Shown here one piece after another: positions 16,986 to 25,056 of a stretch of 64,000 bases of DNA. A model generated the notes under the pieces. It made no database searches, was not told where the DNA came from, and saw nothing but the letters and a program-made list of their open reading frames with translations. The stretch is from the NCBI RefSeq assembly GCF_001650495.1, contig NZ_LWCS01000001.1:396826-460825 (forward strand), given 5' to 3'. How positions within the stretch are numbered: position 1 is the first letter of the stretch; each line of letters starts with the position of its first letter. A program made the translations under genes and the position numbers. The stretch comes from Mycolicibacterium iranicum. GTDB taxonomy: Bacteria > Actinomycetota > Actinomycetes > Mycobacteriales > Mycobacteriaceae.

Positions 16986-17843
16986 GTGACCTCACCCGAT
17001 CCGGCGGATGAGAGTAGCCAGGCGCGCGATGCGTCCCCCTCATCGGACCGCCCCATTCGCACCGCCGCCTTCTTCGATCTCGACAAAACAGTCATCGCGA
17101 AATCGAGCACTTTAGCTTTCAGCAAACCATTCTTCAGCCAGGGGCTCATCAACCGCCGCGCCGTGCTGAAGTCGACCTATGCGCAATTCCTTTTCCTCAT
17201 GTCAGGCGCCGACCACGAGCAGATGGACCGGATGCGGTCCTATCTGACGAACATGTGCGCCGGCTGGGATGTTGAGCAGGTCAAGGCTGTCGTCGGTGAG
17301 ACGCTGCATGACATCGTCGACCCCCTCGTGTTCGCTGAGGCCGCCGAACTCATCGCCGACCACAAGTTGTGCGGCCGCGATGTCGTCGTGGTGTCGGCAT
17401 CCGGGGAGGAGATCGTGGGACCGATCGCGCGGGCCCTGGGTGCCACACATGCGATGGCAACACGGATGGTCGTCGAGGATGGCAAGTACACCGGCGACAT
17501 CGCCTTCTACTGCTTCGGTGAGGGCAAGGTCGAAGCGATACGCGCGCTGGCCGAACGCGAGGGTTACGCGCTCGAGCATTGCTATGCCTACTCGGACTCG
17601 ATCACCGACCTGCCGATGCTCGAATCCGTGGGCCATCCGACCGTCGTCAACCCGGACCGGACGCTGCGCAAAGAAGCCGTGGCACGCGACTGGCCGATCC
17701 GCACCTTCTCCAGGCCGGTGTCACTGCGAGACCGGGTGCCGACGCCCTCGGGCGCCGCCGTCGCGACCACGGCCGCAGTCGGACTGAGCGCACTGGCGGC
17801 CGGCGCGCTGACCTACTCGCTGCTGCGCCGTTTCGCGTTCTGA
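16986..17843 (+). CDS. HAD-superfamily phosphatase, SerB-like (subfamily IB), membrane-tailed (Rv3661 homologue)
   Basis: 285 aa. HAD motifs in order: FFDLDKTVI (nucleophile Asp and acid Asp), VVVSASGEE (motif II), GEGKVEAIRAL (motif III Lys) and YAYSDSITDLPML (motif IV). A C-terminal hydrophobic helix (VATTAAVGLSALAAGALTY) followed by LLRRF suggests tail anchoring in the membrane, unlike soluble phosphoserine phosphatase SerB; the substrate is therefore open. The start is GTG 16986, supported by the leaderless -10 box; the frame upstream is non-coding and overlaps the 6C RNA. It stands alone between two non-coding RNA genes. Confidence 0.85.
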   Translation: MTSPDPADESSQARDASPSSDRPIRTAAFFDLDKTVIAKSSTLAFSKPFFSQGLINRRAVLKSTYAQFLFLMSGADHEQMDRMRSYLTNMCAGWDVEQVKAVVGETLHDIVDPLVFAEAAELIADHKLCGRDVVVVSASGEEIVGPIARALGATHAMATRMVVEDGKYTGDIAFYCFGEGKVEAIRALAEREGYALEHCYAYSDSITDLPMLESVGHPTVVNPDRTLRKEAVARDWPIRTFSRPVSLRDRVPTPSGAAVATTAAVGLSALAAGALTYSLLRRFAF

Positions 17844-17908
17844 CGCAAGCCACGTGCGGGTAGCTGGACCGGTCTCGTAACGATCAGGGGTCGCAACCCA
17901 ATTCACCC

Positions 17909-17937
17909 TTGATGTGACCGGAGTCACGGAGTACAAA
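17909..17937 (+). promoter_or_regulatory. Ms1 RNA promoter with a Crp-like site in its spacer
   Basis: TTGATG (17909-17914), a 17-nt spacer, then TACAAA (17932-17937). TGTGACCGGAGTCACG at 17913-17928 differs from the mycobacterial Crp consensus TGTGA-N6-TCACA only in the last base, and it lies between the -35 and -10 boxes, a position where binding would be expected to block RNA polymerase. Confidence 0.65.
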
Positions 17938-17943
17938 GGAAGC

Positions 17944-18250
17944 ACGGAAGCCGGGCGAGGCCAAGGTCGAGCCGGAAGAGAAGGCTCGATCTCCCGACCT
18001 CGGCTCCTAGCACGGGTCCCGGAACCCACGCGGAGCACATACCGCGGAATAGGTAAGAGTGTTGCGGGCCTGCGTAATTGCGAAGATCGGACGACCTCGA
18101 CGGTCCTTTGGGTGGGGCTGCGGTCGAAGCGGAGCGCAAGGACGCCGAGGCCACCCACGCAACCCGATACGCACGCTTGGTAACCGGAGCCCCGTGCTAG
18201 CGGGCGGTGAGCCGATGTGGTCGCGAGACCATCCGGAGCACCGCCCGCTT
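17944..18250 (+). ncRNA. ms1: Ms1 / MTS2823 6S-like RNA
   Basis: The 448-bp gap between the SerB-like gene and the Fic-like gene matches, in position and size, the locus of M. tuberculosis MTS2823 and M. smegmatis Ms1 (about 300 nt). The transcript predicted from the promoter is about 307 nt. It is highly structured: GGGTGGGGCTGCGGTC pairs with a downstream GCCGAGGCCACCC, and the 3' end is an 11-bp hairpin AGCGGGCGGTG (18199-18209) / CACCGCCCGCT (18239-18249) with a smaller stem inside. Ms1 binds core RNA polymerase without a sigma factor in stationary phase (established knowledge). The 5' and 3' ends are inferred. Confidence 0.85.
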
Positions 18251-18291
18251 CATGTTGCTAGGGCGTGTGAGCAGAAGGCGACCGAGAACGC

Positions 18292-19050
18292 TCAGGACTG
18301 CGGTGCCTGAGCGATCGACAGGGCCTCTCGCGCGCCCGCGTGCAGCGCCTCGTTGCTCAGCAGCAACCACGCCGTGAGGCCGTCCGGCGTGCCCGACGCA
18401 AATCCCCGTGCGGCCGCCCGATAGTCGTTCGAGCGCTTCATCCAGTGCATCTCGGGCACACCGAGTCCGTGCGGGTCCAGTCCGCTGGCGATCGTGACCA
18501 GCCGCGAGACCGCGCGGGCCACCACGCCGTCGGCACTGCCGAAAGGTTCCAACGTCAGCAGCTCGCCGTGCGCCACCGCGGCGAGCACTGTGGCCGGCAC
18601 CCTTGTTCCGCCGGTCGCGATATCCGCCAGCAGTTCCAGTCGGCGGCCCGCGCCTTCCCGGGGGCGGCCCAGCTTGTCGTCGGAGACGAGGTCCGCCGCA
18701 GCCAGCGCGTGCAGCCGGGCGATCGCCTGCAACGGCGCGCGCCGCCACACGCCGATCAGTGCACCCTCGCCGCCTTCCAGCGCCTCGGCGACCCGCAGCG
18801 CACCGGCAAGCACCGGGTCACTCCGCCCGCCAGAGTCGTCGGAGCCCCCTCCGTCGGGCGAGAACTGCAACGGCCCGCCGTCCAGTACCGACGACGCCCG
18901 GGCGGCCCGCAGCGAGGCTTCGGCGGCGGTCTTCGGCCAGCCGCGCAGATTGGTGCGGTGCCGGTGGGCTCGGCCGAGCGCCTCGCGCGCTTCTTCGCCC
19001 GCTTCGGCGACGCCGGGCAGCTCGGTCAGCGGAGCCAGCGGGTCGGTCAC
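18292..19050 (-). CDS. Degenerate Fic-like protein (Rv3662c homologue)
   Basis: 252 aa from GTG 19048-19050 (MTDPLAPLTELPGV). A long open frame further upstream is antisense to acs and is ignored. The layout resembles a Fic protein: an N-terminal region with WPKTAAEASLRAARASSVLDGG, a helical middle (LHALAAADLV), then VAHGELLTLEPFGSADGVVARA. The last segment aligns by eye with the Fic core HxFxxGNGRxxR, but the Gly-Asn-Gly-Arg part reads SADGVVAR, so AMP transfer is unlikely. Annotated elsewhere only as conserved hypothetical. Convergent with the Ms1 RNA, divergent from acs. Confidence 0.7.
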   Translation of the reverse strand: MTDPLAPLTELPGVAEAGEEAREALGRAHRHRTNLRGWPKTAAEASLRAARASSVLDGGPLQFSPDGGGSDDSGGRSDPVLAGALRVAEALEGGEGALIGVWRRAPLQAIARLHALAAADLVSDDKLGRPREGAGRRLELLADIATGGTRVPATVLAAVAHGELLTLEPFGSADGVVARAVSRLVTIASGLDPHGLGVPEMHWMKRSNDYRAAARGFASGTPDGLTAWLLLSNEALHAGAREALSIAQAPQS

Positions 19051-19131
19051 GCCCCAGAAGATACCGTTGGACCGGCGAGGCCTGACGTTCGTCGCGCCGC
19101 AGATGCCGCCCGCAGCCCCGGATGTGAGTTG

Positions 19132-19163
19132 CCAACGTCGATGCAACGTTGGGTGACTACCCT
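19132..19163 (+). promoter_or_regulatory. acs promoter: 7-bp palindrome and leaderless -10 box
   Basis: CCAACGT (19132-19138) and ACGTTGG (19146-19152) form a perfect inverted repeat with a 7-nt spacer. TACCCT (19158-19163) lies 7 nt before the acs ATG. Taking the ATG as +1, the palindrome covers about -39 to -19, a classic operator position. The regulator is unknown. Confidence 0.5.
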
Positions 19164-19170
19164 CACAGTC

Positions 19171-21132
19171 ATGACCGAGACGCACGTGGACGCCCAAGCG
19201 TCCTATCCTCCGGCCCCCGAGTTCGCCGAGAACGCCAACGCCACTGCCGACCTCTACGACGAGGCCGAGGCTGACCGGCTGGGGTTCTGGGCCAAGCAGG
19301 CCAACCGGCTCAGCTGGGATACGCCCTTCACCGAGGTGCTCGACTGGTCGGAGGCGCCGGTCGCCAAGTGGTTCGTCGGCGGCAAGCTCAACGTCGCCTA
19401 CAACTGCGTCGACCGCCACGTGGAGGCGGGCAACGGCGACAGGATCGCGATCCACTGGGAGGGTGAGCCCGTCGACCACTCGCGCAGCATCACCTATGCC
19501 GAGCTCAAAGACGAGGTCTCCCAGGCTGCCAACGCGCTGACCGAGCTCGGCCTCGAATCCGGTGACCGCGTCGCGATCTACATGCCGATGGTGCCGGAGG
19601 CCATCGTCGCGATGCTCGCATGTGCGCGCCTCGGGGCCATGCACTCCGTCGTGTTCGCCGGGTTCTCCGCGTCCGCGCTGAAGGCCCGCATCGACGACGC
19701 GCAGGCCAAGCTGGTGATCACCACCGACGGCCAGTACCGCCGCGGCAAGGCCGTGTCGCTGAAGGAAGGCGTCGACGAGGCCATCGAAGGGTTGGGCGAG
19801 GATAGCCCCGTCGAGCACGTTCTCGTGGTGCGCCGCACCGGGATTGACACACCGTGGACCGAGGGTCGCGACCTGTGGTGGGACGAGGTCGTCCCGAAGG
19901 CTTCGACCGAGCACATTCCAGCGGCGTTCGACTCCGAGCATCCGCTGTTCCTGCTCTACACCTCGGGCACCACCGGCAAGCCCAAGGGCATCATGCACAC
20001 CTCCGGCGGCTACCTGACCCAGGCGTCCTATACCCATTTCAACGTGTTCGACGTCAAGCCCGAGACCGATGTGTATTGGTGCACAGCCGATATCGGTTGG
20101 GTCACGGGGCACAGCTACATCGTGTACGGGCCGCTGTCCAACGGCGTCACGCAGGTCGTCTACGAGGGCACCCCGGCGTCGCCGGACGAGCACCGCCACT
20201 ACCAGGTGATCGAAAAGTACGGTGTCACAATCTATTACACCGCCCCCACGCTGGTTCGCACGTTCATGAAGTGGGGTCGCCAGATCCCCGCCGAGCATGA
20301 CCTGTCGACCTTGCGGCTTCTCGGTTCGGTCGGTGAGCCGATCAACCCCGAGGCGTGGCGCTGGTACCGGATGGCGTTCGGCGGGGACAAGACCCCGATC
20401 GTCGACACCTGGTGGCAGACCGAAACCGGCGCGATCATGATCTCGCCGCTGCCCGGCGTGACGGAGTGCAAGCCGGGGTCGGCGATGCGCGCGCTGCCGG
20501 GGATCTCGGCCAAGATCGTCGACGACGACGGCAACGAGCTCGACCCGCAGCCCGACCACGGCGAACACGTCACCGGTTACCTGGTGCTCGACAAGCCGTG
20601 GCCGTCGATGCTGCGCGGCATCTGGGGTGACGAGGAGCGCTACCGGGAGACGTATTGGTCCCGGTTTGCCGAGCAGGGCTGGTACTTCGCCGGCGACGGC
20701 GCCCGGTACGGCAAGGACGGCGAGATCTGGGTGCTGGGCCGCATCGACGACGTCATGAACATCTCGGGGCACCGCATCTCGACGGCGGAGGTCGAATCGG
20801 CGCTTGTCGGGCACTCCGGGGTGGCCGAGGCCGCGGTGGTCGGCGCGACCGACGAGCACACCGGTCAGGCAATCTGCGCGTTCGTGATCCTGAAGTCGAG
20901 TGCGCACGGCGGCGAGAAGAACATGGTCGACGAGCTCCGCGCCGAGGTGGCCCGCGAGATCTCCCCGATTGCCAAGCCGCGCGAGATCCACGTCGTGCCC
21001 GAACTGCCGAAGACGCGCAGCGGCAAGATCATGCGTCGCCTCCTTCGCGACGTCGCCGAGGGCCGCGAGCTCGGCGACACTTCGACGCTGGTGGACCCGA
21101 GCGTGTTCGAGGCGATTCGCGCCAGCAAGTAA
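19171..21132 (+). CDS. acs: Acetyl-CoA synthetase (AMP-forming)
   Basis: Activates acetate with ATP and CoA to acetyl-CoA. 653 aa from ATG 19171 (MTETHVDAQASYPP). It carries the adenylate-forming P-loop YTSGTTGKPKG near residue 265, the YWCTADIGWVTGHSY core, DTWWQTETG, and the C-terminal hinge GRIDDVMNISGHRIST. The Lys in PKTRSGKIMRR is the site acetylated by the cAMP-responsive acetyltransferase in mycobacteria (family knowledge). A longer in-frame extension upstream lacks support. Next to the Fic-like gene, divergent, with 120 bp between starts. Confidence 0.97.
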   Translation: MTETHVDAQASYPPAPEFAENANATADLYDEAEADRLGFWAKQANRLSWDTPFTEVLDWSEAPVAKWFVGGKLNVAYNCVDRHVEAGNGDRIAIHWEGEPVDHSRSITYAELKDEVSQAANALTELGLESGDRVAIYMPMVPEAIVAMLACARLGAMHSVVFAGFSASALKARIDDAQAKLVITTDGQYRRGKAVSLKEGVDEAIEGLGEDSPVEHVLVVRRTGIDTPWTEGRDLWWDEVVPKASTEHIPAAFDSEHPLFLLYTSGTTGKPKGIMHTSGGYLTQASYTHFNVFDVKPETDVYWCTADIGWVTGHSYIVYGPLSNGVTQVVYEGTPASPDEHRHYQVIEKYGVTIYYTAPTLVRTFMKWGRQIPAEHDLSTLRLLGSVGEPINPEAWRWYRMAFGGDKTPIVDTWWQTETGAIMISPLPGVTECKPGSAMRALPGISAKIVDDDGNELDPQPDHGEHVTGYLVLDKPWPSMLRGIWGDEERYRETYWSRFAEQGWYFAGDGARYGKDGEIWVLGRIDDVMNISGHRISTAEVESALVGHSGVAEAAVVGATDEHTGQAICAFVILKSSAHGGEKNMVDELRAEVAREISPIAKPREIHVVPELPKTRSGKIMRRLLRDVAEGRELGDTSTLVDPSVFEAIRASK

Positions 21133-21232
21133 GCGCCGGATGCAGGTGCGCCAGATCACGCCTGCGCCGCCGTTCGGTTTCGCTCCCGGGATCCGTCTTC
21201 ATGACAGTCACACGATCTCGAAAGGAGCGATC

Positions 21233-21493
21233 ATGAGCGCACTCACCAACTCCGACCGCCGGCCTGCCCGACGTTCGGGCGGGGCCGCCAAGGCGACGCT
21301 GGTTCTCGCACTGATCCTTACCGTCGCACTGGCGGTGTTCGTCCTGCAGAACACCGTGCACACCACCGTCAACTTCGTGGGCTGGAACTTCGATGTGTCC
21401 CAGGGTGTCGCGCTGCTGGGTGCCGCGGGCGTGGGTGCCGTGATTGCGCTGGTGGTCAGTGCCGCGATCCGGCTCCGCCGCGCCGTCCGTTGA
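21233..21493 (+). CDS. LapA-domain (DUF1049) small membrane protein
   Basis: 86 aa with two membrane helices (KATLVLALILTVALAVFVLQN and VALLGAAGVGAVIALVVSAAI) around a short segment TVHTTVNFVGWNFDVS, the DUF1049/LapA pattern. An ideal ribosome site AAAGGAG lies at 21221-21227. The C-terminus is basic (RLRRAVR). The family is linked to envelope assembly in Gram-negative bacteria; its role in mycobacteria is not known. It lies 100 bp downstream of acs and could be read from its transcript. Confidence 0.85.
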   Translation: MSALTNSDRRPARRSGGAAKATLVLALILTVALAVFVLQNTVHTTVNFVGWNFDVSQGVALLGAAGVGAVIALVVSAAIRLRRAVR

Positions 21494-21513
21494 CCGAAGC
21501 GCCGTCCGTTGGC

Positions 21514-22242
21514 CTAGGAGCCGATCGGCCGGAACCCGGTGCCCGGTCGGCCCTTGGCGGCGATGTCGGCCAACTGCGTGTTGATCGACATCGTCACGGC
21601 GGGCGTGTGCAGCGGGATGAATTTGACGACGCAGGTCGGCAGGTCCTCGGAGAACGCTCCGTGGATCATGCCGACGAGTCGGTTGTCGACGGTGACCGGC
21701 GCGCCCGAGTCGCCGGGACCTCCGCAGACCTGGTTGACGATCGTGCCGGGTTCCTGTCCGGGCCCCCAGGTGACTCCGCAGGAGTAGCCGGTGGTGCGAC
21801 CGAGCTTGCAGGCCACGTCACCGAACGCCGGGTCGGGACCGAGGCCGTCGATACGGAAGCCGTTGACCTCGTTGACAGGCGTGACCTTGGCGGGATCGAA
21901 TCTGATCACCGCATAGTCGAGGATGTCGTTGCCCGCCACCATCTCCCCCACCAGGCCGGCGTTCTGCGCCCCCTCCGCGGCAACGACCGCGCCGGGGCCG
22001 CCGCAGTGTGCGGAGGTGAACCCGATCAGGTCGCCCTTGTTGTCGGTGCCGATGGCGGTCAAGGTGCACAGCGTTTCGCCGTTGACCACCAGCCCCGATC
22101 CGCCACCGAGCGGGATCGGCGACTGTGCATGCGCGGGTCCGGCGGCGAACGTGGCCGCAGCGCCCAGGCAGACGACCACGCTCACGAGCACCGCACGAAC
22201 CGTCAGCCCGAGGCGGTGGGTTCTCAAGAAGTCACTCCCCAT
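21514..22242 (-). CDS. Secreted chymotrypsin-like serine protease (Rv3668c homologue)
   Basis: 242 aa. A signal peptide (RTHRLGLTVRAVLVSVVVCLGAAATFA, cut near AHA-QS) leads an S1-type domain: His in GFTSAHCGG, Asp in NDILDYAVI and Ser in GGPGDSGAPV complete the triad. Four or more cysteines sit as expected for disulphides (SAHC, ACKLGR, YSCGV, QVCGG). The small size and lack of a propeptide-like region resemble the alpha-lytic/streptogrisin type without a pro-domain. Expected to act in the envelope or medium; substrate unknown. Convergent with the LapA-like gene. Confidence 0.85.
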   Translation of the reverse strand: MGSDFLRTHRLGLTVRAVLVSVVVCLGAAATFAAGPAHAQSPIPLGGGSGLVVNGETLCTLTAIGTDNKGDLIGFTSAHCGGPGAVVAAEGAQNAGLVGEMVAGNDILDYAVIRFDPAKVTPVNEVNGFRIDGLGPDPAFGDVACKLGRTTGYSCGVTWGPGQEPGTIVNQVCGGPGDSGAPVTVDNRLVGMIHGAFSEDLPTCVVKFIPLHTPAVTMSINTQLADIAAKGRPGTGFRPIGS

Positions 22243-22375
22243 ATCCGAAACAGTGAGCGCCCGACCCGCCCAGCAAGGAACCTAGGCAGTCTATCGTCGG
22301 CCGGAATCGTTTAGGGCGACGCCACGTGGCAACATGAACGCGACCAAGGAACCACAGGCGGGAAGGAAGCTTGTC

Positions 22376-22894
22376 GTGAGCGACCGCAGGAACGGCGTGC
22401 CCAACACCGTGACGTCGATACCGCTGGTGGATCCCCACGCACCGAAGCCCGATCCGTCGATCGGCGATTTGGTCAAGGATGCGACGGCGCAGGTGTCGAC
22501 TCTCGTGCGCGCCGAGGTGGAACTGGCCAAGGCGGAGATCACCCGGGATGTGAAGAAGGGCCTCACCGGCAGCGTCTTCTTCATCGCGGCTCTGGTGGTG
22601 CTGTTCTACTCGACGTTCTTCTTCTTCTTCTTCCTCGCCGAACTGCTCGACAACTGGCTGTGGAAGTGGGCCGCGTACTTGATCGTGTTCGGCATCATGG
22701 TGGTGCTCACCGGCGTGCTTGCGCTGTTCGGGTATCTGAAGGTGCGACGCATTCGTGGTCCGCAGAAGACGATCGAATCGGTCAGGGAGCTCCCGGAGGC
22801 GTTGACGCCGGGTCCTGACAAGAAGGCCGACCACAAGGCCGTAGCCACGACGGACGGTCAGTCTGCACCGCAAAAAGATCCGTCAGGCTGGTAA
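22376..22894 (+). CDS. Phage-holin-like membrane protein (holin superfamily III, DUF1469; Rv3669 homologue)
   Basis: 172 aa from GTG 22376, chosen because GGGAAGGAAG lies 8 nt upstream; an ATG at 22334 has no ribosome site. An amphipathic N-terminal helix (IGDLVKDATAQVSTLVRAEVELAKAEI) is followed by two membrane helices, the first with an extreme Phe run (STFFFFFFLAELL), then a charged tail. This is the DUF1469 plan common in actinobacteria; despite the name, a lysis role is not implied. Translationally coupled to ephE: TAATG at the junction. Confidence 0.8.
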   Translation: MSDRRNGVPNTVTSIPLVDPHAPKPDPSIGDLVKDATAQVSTLVRAEVELAKAEITRDVKKGLTGSVFFIAALVVLFYSTFFFFFFLAELLDNWLWKWAAYLIVFGIMVVLTGVLALFGYLKVRRIRGPQKTIESVRELPEALTPGPDKKADHKAVATTDGQSAPQKDPSGW

Positions 22895-23862
22895 TGGGTC
22901 GACCCGATCCGTCGGTTGTGCGTATCGGCGGACCGTGGCGACATCTGGATGTACACGCCAACGGGATTCGGTTCCACGTCGTCGAAGCCGAACGCGGCGA
23001 CGGCGTCGACGAGACAGTCGACCCGTCGAGGCCACTGACCGATCGTCCGCTGGTCATCCTGTTGCACGGGTTCGGCTCGTTCTGGTGGTCGTGGCGTCAT
23101 CAACTCCGAGGGCTGTCGGGGGCCCGTGTGGTGGCTGTCGATCTACGCGGTTACGGCGGCAGCGACAAGCCGCCCCGCGGCTACGACGGCTGGACGCTGG
23201 CCGGTGACACCGCAGGCTTGGTGCGCGCGTTGGGCCACAACACCGCCACCCTCGTCGGCCATGCCGACGGCGGTTTGGTCTGCTGGGCCACCTCGGTGCT
23301 GCATCCTCGCGTGGTGCGTGCGATCGCTGTCGTGAGCTCCCCGCATCCCAGCGCGTTGCGGACGTCGACGCTGCGCCGGCGGGATCAGGGCCGGGCTCTG
23401 CTGCCGTGGATGCTGCGGTACCAGATGCCGGTGTGGCCCGAACGTGCGCTGACCCGCCATGACGGCGCCGAGCTGGAGCGACTGGTGCGCAGCCGTGCGA
23501 GCGCCAAGTGGCAGGCCGGCGAGGATTTCGCGGAAACCATCGCCCACATGCGCAGGGCCATTCAGATTCCGTCGGCCGCGCACTGCGCGCTGGAGTACCA
23601 GCGCTGGGCGGTGCGCAGCCAGCTTCGCAGCGAGGGCAGGCGCTTCATGCGTTCGATGCGCCGGCCCCTGGCGGTGCCGGTCCTTCATCTACGCGGCGAC
23701 GCCGACCCTTATGTGCTCGCCGATCCGGTCTACCGGACGCAACGCTATGCGCCGCACGGTCGCTACGTCTCGATTGACGGCGCCGGGCATTTCGGCCACG
23801 AGGAAGCGCCTGCGGCGGTCAACGAACAACTCTCGCGATTCCTCTCCCAGGTGTACGGCTGA
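22894..23862 (+). CDS. ephE: Alpha/beta hydrolase, epoxide hydrolase EphE-like
   Basis: 322 aa. Alpha/beta-hydrolase fold with oxyanion motif LLHGFGSFWWSW, nucleophile elbow VGHADGGLV (Asp in place of Ser, the mark of epoxide hydrolases and dehalogenases) and catalytic His in GAGHFGHEE. The cap region (residues ~150-240) is Arg-rich. The start codon overlaps the TAA of the holin-like gene, so the two are co-translated. The stop at 23862 directly abuts the marP stop on the other strand. Confidence 0.85.
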   Translation: MGRPDPSVVRIGGPWRHLDVHANGIRFHVVEAERGDGVDETVDPSRPLTDRPLVILLHGFGSFWWSWRHQLRGLSGARVVAVDLRGYGGSDKPPRGYDGWTLAGDTAGLVRALGHNTATLVGHADGGLVCWATSVLHPRVVRAIAVVSSPHPSALRTSTLRRRDQGRALLPWMLRYQMPVWPERALTRHDGAELERLVRSRASAKWQAGEDFAETIAHMRRAIQIPSAAHCALEYQRWAVRSQLRSEGRRFMRSMRRPLAVPVLHLRGDADPYVLADPVYRTQRYAPHGRYVSIDGAGHFGHEEAPAAVNEQLSRFLSQVYG

Positions 23863-25056
23863 TCAGCCGGCGCTGATGCAGGTACCGGTGGCCACCCGCG
23901 CGACGTTGCCGACCTTGGTCATCTGCGCCGCCACCTCCTGGGAGGTGAGCACGAATCCGGTGTCGACGTCGTCGACTGCCGCACCGAACACCACGCCGAG
24001 CACCTTGCCCTGCCGGTTGATCATCGGACCGCCCGAATTACCTTGGCGCACAGTTCCTCTGATCGTGTACACCTCGCGGGTGACGGTCGTGCTGCGGTAG
24101 ATGTCGGGGCCGTTGAGCTCGATGACCTCACGGACCCGCGCCGGAGTCGCGGTGAAGTCCCCGCCACCGGGATAGCCCATGACGATGCCGTCGGTGCCGG
24201 TGGGCGCGAGCTCGTCGACGAACTGCAGCGGCGCGGACGGCAGGTTGGGCACGTCGAGGATCGAGATGTCCGCGTCGGGGTCGTACGACACGACGCCTGC
24301 GTCGTAGGTCTGGCCGTCGACCTCGACGGTCACGCTGTCGGACCCGGCGACCACGTGCGCATTGGACATGACCCGGTTGGGGGCGACGACGAACCCGGTG
24401 CCTTCCAGCACCTTCTGGCAGCTCTGGGCCACGCCGCGCACCTTGACCACGCTCGGCTGGGTGGTGCCCACGACAGCGGAGGCGGCCAGCGTGGGGTCGG
24501 GCGCGTCGACTGCGGCGACGGGCGTTGGGCCGAACGGTTTCAGAACGTCGTGCAGCCCCGCGGTCTCCCAAAGCGACGACAGTCGGGTGGGCACCGACCG
24601 CAGCCAGCTGGGCGCCACCGCGTCGACTTCGGCGATGACCCGGGAACCCTGAACGGCGGCAGCAAGATTGGGCTGGGGCGAGGACACCAGCGCGGTGCCC
24701 AGCAGCCAGGCCGCGGTCAGCACCAGAACCAGCTGCAGCGCCACCCCGACGACCGAGTCGGCGATACGCAGACCCGGGTTGCGGATCGCGCCGCGCACGG
24801 CCCTGCCGAGGACCACACCCGCGATCTCGCCGATCACGACGAGCACCAGGATCAGGAAAAGCGTCACGAAAAGCTTCGTGCGAGGCCCGTCGAGGTGGCT
24901 GACCACGTGCGGGGCGAGCAGAATTCCGGCAGCCGCGCCGAGCACCACCCCGACGAGGGCGAGCAGCGACCCGGGCGCCCCGGACCGCCAGCCCGAGATG
25001 GCGGCGAGGAGCGCGATGGCGAGGATGGCTATGTCGAGCCACTGTGACGAATTCAT
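23863..25056 (-). CDS. marP: Membrane serine protease MarP
   Basis: 397 aa. Four N-terminal membrane helices (residues ~5-130, CvpA-like) anchor a periplasmic chymotrypsin-like protease with His about 235 (SNAHVVAG), Asp about 264 (DPDADISIL) and Ser about 343 (RQGNSGGPM), positions that agree with M. tuberculosis MarP. Two cysteines (SCQKV, TGTC) can form the redox disulphide known in MarP. MarP is needed for acid resistance and activates the peptidoglycan hydrolase RipA (family knowledge). The ATG overlaps the NUDIX stop (ATGA): an operon nth-trx-nudix-marP on the minus strand. Confidence 0.95.
   Translation of the reverse strand: MNSSQWLDIAILAIALLAAISGWRSGAPGSLLALVGVVLGAAAGILLAPHVVSHLDGPRTKLFVTLFLILVLVVIGEIAGVVLGRAVRGAIRNPGLRIADSVVGVALQLVLVLTAAWLLGTALVSSPQPNLAAAVQGSRVIAEVDAVAPSWLRSVPTRLSSLWETAGLHDVLKPFGPTPVAAVDAPDPTLAASAVVGTTQPSVVKVRGVAQSCQKVLEGTGFVVAPNRVMSNAHVVAGSDSVTVEVDGQTYDAGVVSYDPDADISILDVPNLPSAPLQFVDELAPTGTDGIVMGYPGGGDFTATPARVREVIELNGPDIYRSTTVTREVYTIRGTVRQGNSGGPMINRQGKVLGVVFGAAVDDVDTGFVLTSQEVAAQMTKVGNVARVATGTCISAG

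Noticed and set aside
19051..21159. Long upstream extension of the Fic-like gene on the minus strand
   Set aside because: Antisense to acs; low-complexity Val/Asp/Gly sequence. The real protein starts at GTG 19050.
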